Notes under the pieces: generated by a model | What the model was told of the DNA's origin: nothing | Databases searched by the model: none | The model's input: only the letters and a program-made list of their open reading frames with translations | Translations under genes and position numbers: made by a program | Part shown: positions 15,859-22,623 of the stretch, piece after piece | Layout of the letters: each line of letters begins with the position of its first letter | How positions within the stretch are numbered: the first letter of the stretch is position 1 | From: Anaerovoracaceae bacterium | Lineage (GTDB): Bacteria; Bacillota; Clostridia; Peptostreptococcales; Anaerovoracaceae | Length of the DNA stretch: 36,131 nucleotides | Direction of reading: 5' to 3' | Assembly (NCBI GenBank): GCA_029983755.1 | Contig: JASBYX010000013.1 | Span: 1-36,131, forward strand

Positions 15859-17028
15859 ATGGGAAACAACAGTAGAACTAAGTTAAAAGTGGTCGTAGCA
15901 TTCGTGCTTGGAATTATTATAACCCTATGCGGGACGCTTGCGGTCTTGGATTTTGGCGGATTTGAAATTGTTCATGGGGACAGCAAGGGGATTTTGAGAA
16001 GTGTAGTCAGTGACTATGGTAACCTTCCCGAGATTCTTAAACTGATAAAAACGAAGAGCATATTTAAATTTGACGATGCCAAGGCCAGGGATGATGCCTA
16101 TAAGGCAATCGTTGATTCCCTAGGGGACGAATATTCCCAGTATATGAATGCGGAAGATACCAAGGAATGGGAGGCACTGCTTAACGGTGAGTTCTCAGGA
16201 ATTGGAATCAGTTTCTCCAAAAACGAAGAAGGAAAATATCAGGTTTCTGAGGTGTTTCCAAAGGGGCCTGCAGATAAGGCAGGTATGAAGCCGGGGGATC
16301 TGATTGTTTCTGTAGATGGAAAAACATATGACTCTATAGAAGATATGTCCTCTCATATTAAAGGCGAAAGTGGTACGAAGGTAAAGCTGGTGCTATCAAG
16401 AGATGGGAAAGAATTCTCTGTTGATATGGTCAGAGAAACGGTTAAAGAAAAGACAGTTTCCGGGAAGGTTATGGATGATGGCATAGGATACATTAGGATT
16501 TCCAGATTTGAAGAAGGAACGGCCGATGAATTTGAGGCTCAACTAAACAGTTTTGAAAATCAAGGAATCAAAAATATGATTTTAGATTTAAGAAATAACG
16601 GAGGTGGGTATACTAATGAAGGTATCCGCATTGACGATCTTCTCCTGAAGGAAGGTACCATAACTTATATGGAAGACGTGAAGGGAAAAAGGCAGTACTT
16701 TAACTCCGACGAAAAAGCAACGAAGATTAAATATGCTGTTTTGGTGAACGAAAATACCGCTTCAACTTCAGAGATACTCACAGCGGCAATCAAGGATAAC
16801 GGTGGCGGAAAAATCATTGGAACTACTACATTTGGCAAAGGTATCGTCCAGGAAAACATAAAGTTTAGGGATGGATCATCTTTGAAACTTACAGTCATGA
16901 GGTACTATTCGCCAAAGGGCCATGCTATCCATAAGAAAGGCATAAAGCCGGATGTGGAGGTTAAACTGGATGTAGAGGGCAAGGTGGACAACCAGCTGGA
17001 GAAGGCTAAGGAAGTCCTGAAACAATAG
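15859..17028 (+). CDS. S41 family C-terminal processing peptidase (CtpA/CtpB-like)
   Basis: This is a membrane-anchored, extracytoplasmic serine protease of the Tsp/Ctp family. It has one membrane segment (about residues 10-32), a PDZ domain (GIGISF...PADKAGMKPGDLIVSVDG), then the S41 domain with DLRNNGGG, the Ser nucleophile in NTASTSEIL and the catalytic Lys in TFGKGIVQ. The last residues form a KPDV segment and a short helix. In Clostridia and Bacilli such genes commonly follow ftsEX and the M23 gene, as here, suggesting a role in processing envelope or division proteins. The 59-bp gap to recJ holds only the ribosome binding site and no visible terminator. Confidence 0.95.
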   Translation: MGNNSRTKLKVVVAFVLGIIITLCGTLAVLDFGGFEIVHGDSKGILRSVVSDYGNLPEILKLIKTKSIFKFDDAKARDDAYKAIVDSLGDEYSQYMNAEDTKEWEALLNGEFSGIGISFSKNEEGKYQVSEVFPKGPADKAGMKPGDLIVSVDGKTYDSIEDMSSHIKGESGTKVKLVLSRDGKEFSVDMVRETVKEKTVSGKVMDDGIGYIRISRFEEGTADEFEAQLNSFENQGIKNMILDLRNNGGGYTNEGIRIDDLLLKEGTITYMEDVKGKRQYFNSDEKATKIKYAVLVNENTASTSEILTAAIKDNGGGKIIGTTTFGKGIVQENIKFRDGSSLKLTVMRYYSPKGHAIHKKGIKPDVEVKLDVEGKVDNQLEKAKEVLKQ

Positions 17029-17120
17029 ACCATAGATTTAAAGGTTAGCGAAATATAAAATATCAGTGTAGTTTACTTGTGGACATGTTGATTAACGGAT
17101 GCTTATTTTGACAGTTATTG

Positions 17121-17195
17121 ATTGGTCTATCGAAATATGGTAAAACATTAACGCTGAAAACTTTTAAAATGTAAAGTAATTATTGCTCTATCGAA
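17121..17195. repeat. Two near-identical 14-bp boxes upstream of yerC
   Basis: ATTGGTCTATCGAA (17121-17134) and ATTGCTCTATCGAA (17182-17195) differ at one base and are 61 bp apart. The second overlaps the predicted -35 of yerC. They look like a paired operator in the 210-bp gap between the protease and yerC genes. Confidence 0.6.
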
Positions 17196-17211
17196 CAAAA
17201 GATGGTATCAT
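17183..17211 (+). promoter_or_regulatory. Predicted promoter of yerC
   Basis: TTGCTC (17183-17188), a 17-bp spacer and TATCAT (17206-17211), with TGG forming an extended -10, lie 27 bp before the start codon. Confidence 0.5.
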
Positions 17212-17238
17212 TTATTTAGGTCAAAGGAGGTACATCAG

Positions 17239-17544
17239 ATGACATATGATTCCAAGTTTAAGAGAGACGATATTGACGAGCTGTTTGAAGGTATTTTGTC
17301 CCTGAAGAGTCTGGATGATTGCTATAGATTCTTTGAGGATATCTGTACTATTAACGAAATCAATTCTATTGCCCAGAGATTGCAGGTAGCTAAGATGCTG
17401 GATAACAAGAGCACCTACAAGGACATCGAAGAGGCTACCAAAGCATCAACTGCGACAATAAGCAGGATTAATAAGTGCCTTGTTTATGGGGCGGATGGCT
17501 ATAGGATTGTGCTGGATAACATAAAGGATTTAAAGAATAAATAG
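17239..17544 (+). CDS. yerC: YerC/YecD family TrpR-related protein
   Basis: This is a 101-residue helical DNA-binding protein of the TrpR-like YerC family. It shows the typical N-terminal helices (ELFEGILSLKSLDDCYRFFEDICT), the INEINSIAQRLQVAKML segment and a helix-turn-helix (TYKDIEEATKASTATISRINKCL). The family is conserved in Firmicutes; its regulon and ligand are largely unknown. The start has AAAGGAGG about 8 bases upstream. It has its own promoter and terminator and so is probably monocistronic. Autoregulation through the repeated boxes upstream is possible but inferred only from their position. Confidence 0.92.
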   Translation: MTYDSKFKRDDIDELFEGILSLKSLDDCYRFFEDICTINEINSIAQRLQVAKMLDNKSTYKDIEEATKASTATISRINKCLVYGADGYRIVLDNIKDLKNK

Positions 17545-17569
17545 CAAAAGCTTTATAGAAGGTTATGAG

Positions 17570-17597
17570 AAAGGCGCCCCTGAGGCGCCCTTTGTTT
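17570..17597 (+). terminator. Terminator of yerC, directly before the PPTase gene
   Basis: AAAGGCGCC, loop CCTGA, then GGCGCC-C-TTTGTTT form a 6-bp GC stem with flanking A/T pairs and a T-rich end, 25 bp after the yerC stop. It overlaps the first codons of the longest possible PPTase frame, arguing against that start. Confidence 0.8.
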
Positions 17598-17600
17598 GAT

Positions 17601-18419
17601 ATGGATAAAAAAGGAGTTTTGTACATAGGAAAGATAGCGTCTCTAGGATGGATAAAGCCTGGAGAACGGCAATTGAAGGTGCCTAAATCTTATGTGAGGG
17701 AACTTGTGAAAAATGCTTCATCCCATAAGATTGACCGTAGCAGCAGGGATAATTCTATTTTTAAATCTTGGAATTTTGAATCCATTCCCCTTGAGACAAG
17801 AGCCATCGGCGATATAACAAATGAAGGGGGGAGTACGCCGGATTTCCGGACATGGAAAAATCACGGGGAAGGGGAGATTGTTGCAAATCACGAAAACATA
17901 GATCTCGTTGCAAATCAAGAAAACATGGAGCTTGAGCTAGCTCCAAAGAAAGCAGACGACGATCTTAATTTGGCGTATAAGGGCAAGGGCAAGCCGTATT
18001 TTTGTGATTTGCCAATGCATTTTTCAATAAGCCATACTGAGAACCGCAACGGAGAAAAAAGCTTTTATCTATGGGGATGTGCTGTTTCAGACCTTGAGGT
18101 TGGCCTGGATTTCCAGTGGGTTCGCCCTGCAAGGTATATGAAAATTGCAAAAAGGCACTTCACCGAAAATGAAATCGGCTATGTGGAAAAAAACGGCATC
18201 GATGGTTTTTTTGCTCTCTGGACAAGAAGGGAAGCTGTTGGAAAAGCTGTAGGCATTGGTCTTGCAATGGATAAAACTGATTTTCCGGGCACTGTGGCAT
18301 CAGATGGCAATCTCGCAATTCACATAAACGCCCTTGGGAGCCATTTGGAAATTCACACAGCTTGCATCACCGAAAACCTTTGGGGAAGCTGCTGTTTTGT
18401 TGTGGGAAAGGAAGATTAA
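17601..18419 (+). CDS. 4'-phosphopantetheinyl transferase superfamily protein
   Basis: These enzymes attach the phosphopantetheine arm of CoA to carrier proteins. The C-terminal half has SISHTE (142-147), VGLDFQ (Asp170 as Mg ligand; the usual VGIDIE has Glu where this has Gln), and the FALWTRREAVGKAVG motif (Glu211, Lys215), so it belongs to the Sfp-like group. The region between residues 25 and 130 is longer and less conserved than expected. It contains a 9-residue tandem repeat (VANHENIDL, VANQENMEL). The start is uncertain: an ATG at 17565 lies inside the yerC terminator, and the ATG at 17601 is preferred although no good ribosome binding site precedes it. It abuts recX, whose ATG directly follows this stop codon. 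No NRPS/PKS partner is in view. Confidence 0.8.
   Translation: MDKKGVLYIGKIASLGWIKPGERQLKVPKSYVRELVKNASSHKIDRSSRDNSIFKSWNFESIPLETRAIGDITNEGGSTPDFRTWKNHGEGEIVANHENIDLVANQENMELELAPKKADDDLNLAYKGKGKPYFCDLPMHFSISHTENRNGEKSFYLWGCAVSDLEVGLDFQWVRPARYMKIAKRHFTENEIGYVEKNGIDGFFALWTRREAVGKAVGIGLAMDKTDFPGTVASDGNLAIHINALGSHLEIHTACITENLWGSCCFVVGKED
17880..17933. repeat. 27-bp in-frame tandem duplication in the PPTase gene
   Basis: GTTGCAAATCA-GAAAACAT units starting at 17880 and 17907 are adjacent and 27 bp long, encoding nine-residue repeats VANHENIDL and VANQENMEL. The frame is preserved. Confidence 0.85.
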
Positions 18420-18950
18420 ATGAGATTTGGGACTAAAACTTCCGGGAGGAAGGTGGCTAGAACTGCCTATGAGGAAGGCACAAAATATCTTTCTATGCGA
18501 ATGCGTACGGCTTGCCAGGTTTTTTTGCATCTCAGGGAGTGTGAGTTTTCCGTGGAGGAAGCTAAGACTGCAGTTTCAGAGCTTATGAAGGATGGATACA
18601 TTAATGATGAGGAATATGCTTATGCATACATCAGGAATTCTTTCAAGAAAGGACGCAGCGTAGGGAGAACAAGATTTGAGCTTGGAAAACTAGGGGTCGA
18701 TGAGATAAGCTTTGAGGATGCTTTGTACAGGCTGGAGAATCAGGATATTGATGATCTGGGGGAGAGAATCGAAATTTCTGAGGAAGAACGGGCTAAGGAA
18801 GTTATGGGGAAGGTTCTTGAGCTTGCAGGCTATGGGGCCGATGACAAAGTCCCTGAGAAAGTATATGGGAAAGTAGTGCGAAGGCTTGCTGCCTGTGGTT
18901 ATAGCCCGGGGCTGATTTACAAGGTTGCCGGGACTTTGAACCGGGAGTGA
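18420..18950 (+). CDS. recX: Regulatory protein RecX
   Basis: RecX proteins bind RecA filaments and inhibit RecA. The 176-residue product has three-helix repeats: YLSMRMRTACQVFLHLRECEFSVEEAKTAVSELMKDGYINDEEYAYAYIRN is the classic first module with the GYINDEEYA motif, followed by KKGRSVGRTRFELGKLGV and a C-terminal RRLAACGYSPGLIY module. The start directly follows the PPTase stop (TAAATG) and so is translationally coupled. The 3' end, including the stop codon, sits in a 37-bp tandem duplication. recA is not nearby. Confidence 0.88.
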   Translation: MRFGTKTSGRKVARTAYEEGTKYLSMRMRTACQVFLHLRECEFSVEEAKTAVSELMKDGYINDEEYAYAYIRNSFKKGRSVGRTRFELGKLGVDEISFEDALYRLENQDIDDLGERIEISEEERAKEVMGKVLELAGYGADDKVPEKVYGKVVRRLAACGYSPGLIYKVAGTLNRE

Positions 18951-19000
18951 AGATAAGATGAATGCCGGGACTTTGAACCGGTAGTGAAGACGAGATGAAT
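18927..19000. repeat. 37-bp tandem duplication across the recX stop codon
   Basis: Copies at 18927-18963 and 18964-19000 share GCCGGGACTTTGAACCGG and the following AGTGAAGA-AGATGAAT, with only two differences. The first copy includes the last recX codons and stop; the second is noncoding spacer before tcdA. Confidence 0.92.
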
Positions 19001-19023
19001 ACCGATACTTAGAGGTAAATAAA

Positions 19024-19716
19024 ATGGGTAGAATAGAGAGACTGAATCGAACGAAAATGCTGATTGGCGATGAAGCCCTTGAAAAACTTGCAGGAGCAAA
19101 TGTGGCGGTTTTTGGCCTAGGGGGCGTTGGTGGATCAGTGGTTGAAGGCCTTGCTAGAGCTGGAATCGGAAGACTTACTTTGGTTGATGGTGATGTGGTT
19201 GAGGAGAGCAATTTGAACAGGCAGATAATTGCAACCTATGAAACTTTGGGACAGGACAAGGTGAAAGCTACCAAAGAAAGGGTTCTTTCCATAGCACCTG
19301 AATGCAAGGTTGATACATACAAACAATTCGTGCTGCCGGGAGATTTTGGAGAGATTGGAGATTTTGGGAGATTTGATTTTGTTATAGATGCCATTGATAC
19401 TGTGACAGGAAAGCTTGCTATTATAGAGGCGGCTAAGGAGAAAGACGTGCCTGTAATTTCCGCCATGGGAGCAGGAAACAAAATGAATCCGGAGCTTTTT
19501 ATAATCGATGATGTGAGCAGGACTAAGGTGTGTCCTCTCGCTAAGGTCATGAGGAAGAAATTGAAGGAAATGGGTATTTCAGGTGTGGCAGCTCTCTATA
19601 GCACTGAGACCCCGATAAAAACAGGAAGCCCCACACCAGGGAGCATGAGTTATGTGCCTCCAGCTGCAGGGCTTATGATTTCAGGTTATGTGATCAGAAG
19701 GATTATTTCTCTTTGA
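19024..19716 (+). CDS. tcdA: tRNA threonylcarbamoyladenosine dehydratase (TcdA/CsdL-like ThiF/E1 family)
   Basis: TcdA converts t6A37 in tRNA to its cyclic form (ct6A) using ATP. The 230-residue product begins with RLNRTKMLIGDEALEKL and the nucleotide loop VFGLGGVGGSVVEGLARAG. It then has the DGDVVEESNLNRQI motif of E1-like adenylating enzymes and DAIDTVTGKLAIIEAA...VISAMGAGNKMNP. The absence of a ubiquitin-like partner and the RTKVCPLAKVMRKKLK segment fit TcdA better than MoeB/ThiF. It has an AGAGGT ribosome binding site. Its end overlaps the convergent lipoprotein gene by 14 bp. Confidence 0.92.
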   Translation: MGRIERLNRTKMLIGDEALEKLAGANVAVFGLGGVGGSVVEGLARAGIGRLTLVDGDVVEESNLNRQIIATYETLGQDKVKATKERVLSIAPECKVDTYKQFVLPGDFGEIGDFGRFDFVIDAIDTVTGKLAIIEAAKEKDVPVISAMGAGNKMNPELFIIDDVSRTKVCPLAKVMRKKLKEMGISGVAALYSTETPIKTGSPTPGSMSYVPPAAGLMISGYVIRRIISL

Positions 19717-20161
19717 ATCCTTGTTTGGTGTAGCTATCGAGGGTTTCTTGATAACTGAGTCCGTTTTTAGGATCCCCGTCTATATTTAGACCAGGGATTT
19801 TCTTTAGATTCTCCTTGGAAATTTTCGTGAAATCCATCTCAACTGTCGTAGTCATAAGATCATCCTTGTAGTCAACCTTCTCGTTGTAACCTTCTATTTT
19901 GTTCAATTCGGCGATTTTGGGTTCGATAGCTTCTTTTGCTTCGGTACCATCCAAGAATTGGGTATGCCTGTACTCAATATCGTAAACCTGAATCATCTTG
20001 GTAAGCTTATCTCCTTTGTGATACAGAGTAAGGGTTGTTTTGATATTAGGTGCAGCCTCTCCCTTTAATGTATTGATTTCTTCTTTTTCTTTGCCGCAAG
20101 CCACAAGGCCTATTGCGAGAACCAATATGAGAAGAATTGGAATAAATTTCTTTAAGTTCAT
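19703..20161 (-). CDS. DUF1307-family (YehR-like) lipoprotein
   Basis: This is a 152-residue predicted lipoprotein. The signal MNLKKFIPILLILVLAIG is followed by the lipobox L-V-A-C, then a mature domain with TTLTLYHKGDKLTKMIQVYDIEY, YNEKVDYKDDLMTTTVEMDFTKIS and a closing SYQETLDSYTKQGF. This pattern matches the DUF1307/YehR group of small lipoproteins of unknown function. The ATG at 20161 is chosen because AGGGAGAT lies just upstream and it starts the signal peptide; an ATG at 20176 is less likely. A TATAAT box on the minus strand (about 20244-20249) could be its -10. It converges with tcdA. Confidence 0.85.
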   Translation of the reverse strand: MNLKKFIPILLILVLAIGLVACGKEKEEINTLKGEAAPNIKTTLTLYHKGDKLTKMIQVYDIEYRHTQFLDGTEAKEAIEPKIAELNKIEGYNEKVDYKDDLMTTTVEMDFTKISKENLKKIPGLNIDGDPKNGLSYQETLDSYTKQGFKEK

Positions 20162-20399
20162 AATTATCTCCCTCAATTTCTTTTAAATTTTTATTTGTCT
20201 TGTGATTTGTCTTGTTTTTCATTTCACTGACATTTAATATTATATACGAACAGTTCAATTTAAACAAGAATTTGTTCTTCGTATAATTGAAACAAAAGTA
20301 AAGCTGGAAGAAAAATGGGATTTATTGGAAAATAATTTGTGTATGAGGTAGTAATTGTTTGATGTTAGGGGTATAATATTTACGTAAGGAGGAACTGAT

Positions 20400-21536
20400 A
20401 TGACAGATAAGATTACAAAAATTGATATATTTTCGGGTTTTTTGGGGGCTGGAAAGACGACCCTGATTCGTAAACTTATAGAAGAGGCCTATGCAGGAGA
20501 GAAACTGGTTTTGATTGAGAACGAGTTTGGAGAAATCGGTATAGATGGAGGATTTTTGAAGGATGCCGGCATAGAAATCAATGAGATGAACTCTGGATGT
20601 ATATGCTGCACTTTGGTAGGAGATTTTTCCAAGGCTATTGAAAAAGTAATCAAGGAATTTGAACCTGATAGAATTCTAATTGAGCCTTCAGGAGTTGGCA
20701 AACTCTCTGATGTTATTTTGGCAGTTGAGAACCTCAAGGACGACAGAATTAAGCTAAACAGCTTCACAACTATCGTTGATGGAAGACGATACAAGATGTA
20801 TATGAAGAATTTCGGGGAATTCTACAACAATCAGGTTGAGCATGCCAACACTGTAGTTGTGAGCCATGCTCAGGACATGGGTGGAGTTCAGATTGATGCT
20901 GCAGTTTCAATGATCAGGGATTTGAACCCTAAGGCCGGGATCATAACAACTGATTGGGATTCCCTTGATGGCAAGAAGATTCTTGAGACTATGGAAGAGG
21001 GATCTACCCTGGAGAGTGCTTTGGATAAGCTGGCTTATGAGGTGAGACACGAAGGGTGTGATCACGAGCATGGTGTATGCAATTGTGCAGGCGAGCACCA
21101 TCATGAACATCATCACGACAATGAGGAACACGCGCATGAACATCATCACGAGGATCATGAGGACCACGCACACGACCATCATCACGAGGATCATGAGCAT
21201 GACCATCATCACGAGGGGCATGATCATGAACATCATCACGACCATCATCACCATCATGCTGATGAGGTGTTTGACAGCATCGGTATTGAAACCTCCAGAA
21301 AGTATTCTGAGTCTGAACTTGGTGCAATCCTTGAACAGATGGAAAATGATGAAAGCCTTGGAGTGATTCTCAGAGCCAAGGGAATACTGGAAGGCGATAA
21401 TGGTTGGCTACACTTTGACCTTGTTCCGGAAGACTTTGAAATCAGGAAGGGAAGCCCTGAAGTTATCGGAAGAATTGTAGCAATAGGAACGGATTTGGAT
21501 AAGGCTAAAATCAAAGAAATCTTCAGAATTTCTTAA
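20400..21536 (+). CDS. CobW/COG0523-family G3E GTPase with His-rich metal-binding insert
   Basis: This is a predicted metallochaperone GTPase of the CobW/ZNG1 type. The 378-residue product shows Walker A GFLGAGKT (13-20), switch segment IENEFGEIGIDG, the metal site C67-I-C-C70, Walker B RILIEPSGVG and, at the nucleotide-specificity position, VVSHAQD instead of the usual NKxD. Residues about 219-287 hold roughly 34 histidines in HHH/HHE/DHE runs, with C-x-C just before, an unusually large metal buffer. The C-terminal CobW_C domain (WLHFDLVPEDFEIRKG) is intact. Zinc is the likely metal, by family; nickel or cobalt are possible. The start has AAGGAGG 8 bases upstream, and a TATAAT at 20372-20377 may be the promoter. 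The next gene is functionally linked by domain content. Confidence 0.93.
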   Translation: MTDKITKIDIFSGFLGAGKTTLIRKLIEEAYAGEKLVLIENEFGEIGIDGGFLKDAGIEINEMNSGCICCTLVGDFSKAIEKVIKEFEPDRILIEPSGVGKLSDVILAVENLKDDRIKLNSFTTIVDGRRYKMYMKNFGEFYNNQVEHANTVVVSHAQDMGGVQIDAAVSMIRDLNPKAGIITTDWDSLDGKKILETMEEGSTLESALDKLAYEVRHEGCDHEHGVCNCAGEHHHEHHHDNEEHAHEHHHEDHEDHAHDHHHEDHEHDHHHEGHDHEHHHDHHHHHADEVFDSIGIETSRKYSESELGAILEQMENDESLGVILRAKGILEGDNGWLHFDLVPEDFEIRKGSPEVIGRIVAIGTDLDKAKIKEIFRIS

Positions 21537-21580
21537 TTTGAAAAGCCAATTGTTCAAAGCGGAAGAGCGAAAGGATGACA

Positions 21581-22546
21581 ATGGATATTCCGGTTTTTAT
21601 ATTTTATGGATTTTTAGATGGTGGGAAGACCACATTTATACAAGAACTCCTGGAGGGGGATGACTTTGTTGAACAGAAGAGAACCCTTGTTGTAATCTGT
21701 GAAGAAGGACTTGAAGAGTACCGAAGGGACAGGTTTATATCAGAGGACATATTCCTTGAAGTCATCGAAAATAAGGAAGATTTTAACCCTAGAAATCTTG
21801 ACTGGCTTGGAAAGAAGCATCGTGCAGAACAGGTTCTGGTGGAATACAACGGAATGTGGGACAAGACCACTTTGGCAACAGGTCTTCCACAGACATGGTA
21901 CGTAGCTCAGGAGGCAGCTATATTTGAGCTGAAATCTTTCTTAAACTACAACAAGAATATGAGACAACTAGTGTACGAGAAGCTGAACACAGCGGACATG
22001 GTGTTTTTTAATAGAGCTGTTAAGGGCGAGTTCGATATGGAAGAATATCATAAGATCGTTCGTGCTGCTAACAATCGTGCTCTTATCATTTATGAGTACA
22101 AGGATGGTACCATGGAGCAGGATAATCTTCCTGATCCGCCACCTTACGATCTAAGTGCCGATACAGTTAAGATTAAGGATGAACACTTTGCATTTTTCCT
22201 GAGAGATCTTTTGGATAGCCCTGAGCAATACGATGGTAAGAAGATTGAAGTTAAGGGTAGGGCATTGTGCCAGGAACAGGATGATGCGGATTTAGGATTT
22301 TTTGCCATAGGAAGGCATGTAATGACATGCTGTGTAGAAGATATTACCTTCCAACCAATCGTTTGCAAGTATGCTCCCGGGTGCTTATCGAGGCTCAAGG
22401 CGGATCAGCATGGGGAGTGGTTTACGGTTACAGGAAGGATGACATTCGAAGAGAACCCGATATATGATGGAGATATGGGGCCAATTTTAGTGGTGAGCCA
22501 TATTAGGCCTTCAAAGGAAGCAAACCCTGAGGTAGCTACTTTCTAG
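21581..22546 (+). CDS. CobW-like nucleotide-binding domain fused to a YcgQ/TIGR03943-like C-terminal domain
   Basis: The N-terminal part resembles a reduced G3E GTPase: IFYGFLDGGKTTF (Walker A), RTLVVICEEGLEEY in place of the ENEFGE switch, and VLVEYNGMW in place of ILIEPSG. There is no CxCC metal motif. From about residue 210 the sequence changes to YDGKKIEVKGRA...FFAIGRHVMTCCVED...WFTVTGRM...PILVVSHIRP. This recalls the C-terminal domain of YcgQ/TIGR03943 (DUF1980) proteins, which normally pair with a DUF318 permease and occur near CobW genes. No permease is present here. The role is probably metal handling with the preceding GTPase; this is inference. The ATG at 21581 fits an AAAGGA site 5 bases upstream; an ATG at 21575 is the alternative. 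Confidence 0.8.
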   Translation: MDIPVFIFYGFLDGGKTTFIQELLEGDDFVEQKRTLVVICEEGLEEYRRDRFISEDIFLEVIENKEDFNPRNLDWLGKKHRAEQVLVEYNGMWDKTTLATGLPQTWYVAQEAAIFELKSFLNYNKNMRQLVYEKLNTADMVFFNRAVKGEFDMEEYHKIVRAANNRALIIYEYKDGTMEQDNLPDPPPYDLSADTVKIKDEHFAFFLRDLLDSPEQYDGKKIEVKGRALCQEQDDADLGFFAIGRHVMTCCVEDITFQPIVCKYAPGCLSRLKADQHGEWFTVTGRMTFEENPIYDGDMGPILVVSHIRPSKEANPEVATF

Positions 22547-22559
22547 GGCTGATATTTTG

Positions 22560-22568
22560 TGGTATAAT
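22560..22568 (+). promoter_or_regulatory. Extended -10 element upstream of glnS
   Basis: TGG-TATAAT lies 55 bp before the glnS start and 14 bp after the preceding stop codon; no good -35 hexamer is seen. No T-box leader features are visible in the 77-bp gap. Confidence 0.5.
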
Positions 22569-22623
22569 CAGTTAGATTAACAGAGTTTAAACAGATAATA
22601 TTGAATACAGGTAGGTTATAAAT

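Noticed and set aside
20262..20280. Zur-type operator before the CobW gene
   Set aside because: AAGAATTTGTTCTT is a short inverted repeat, but it does not match the Zur consensus I know and is far from the predicted promoter.
20907..21257. Minus-strand frame rich in methionine and valine
   Set aside because: It is the reverse complement of the His-rich codons of the CobW gene, a composition artefact with no ribosome binding site.
22547..22623. T-box riboswitch before glnS
   Set aside because: The 77-bp gap is too short and shows no T-box sequence or antiterminator.
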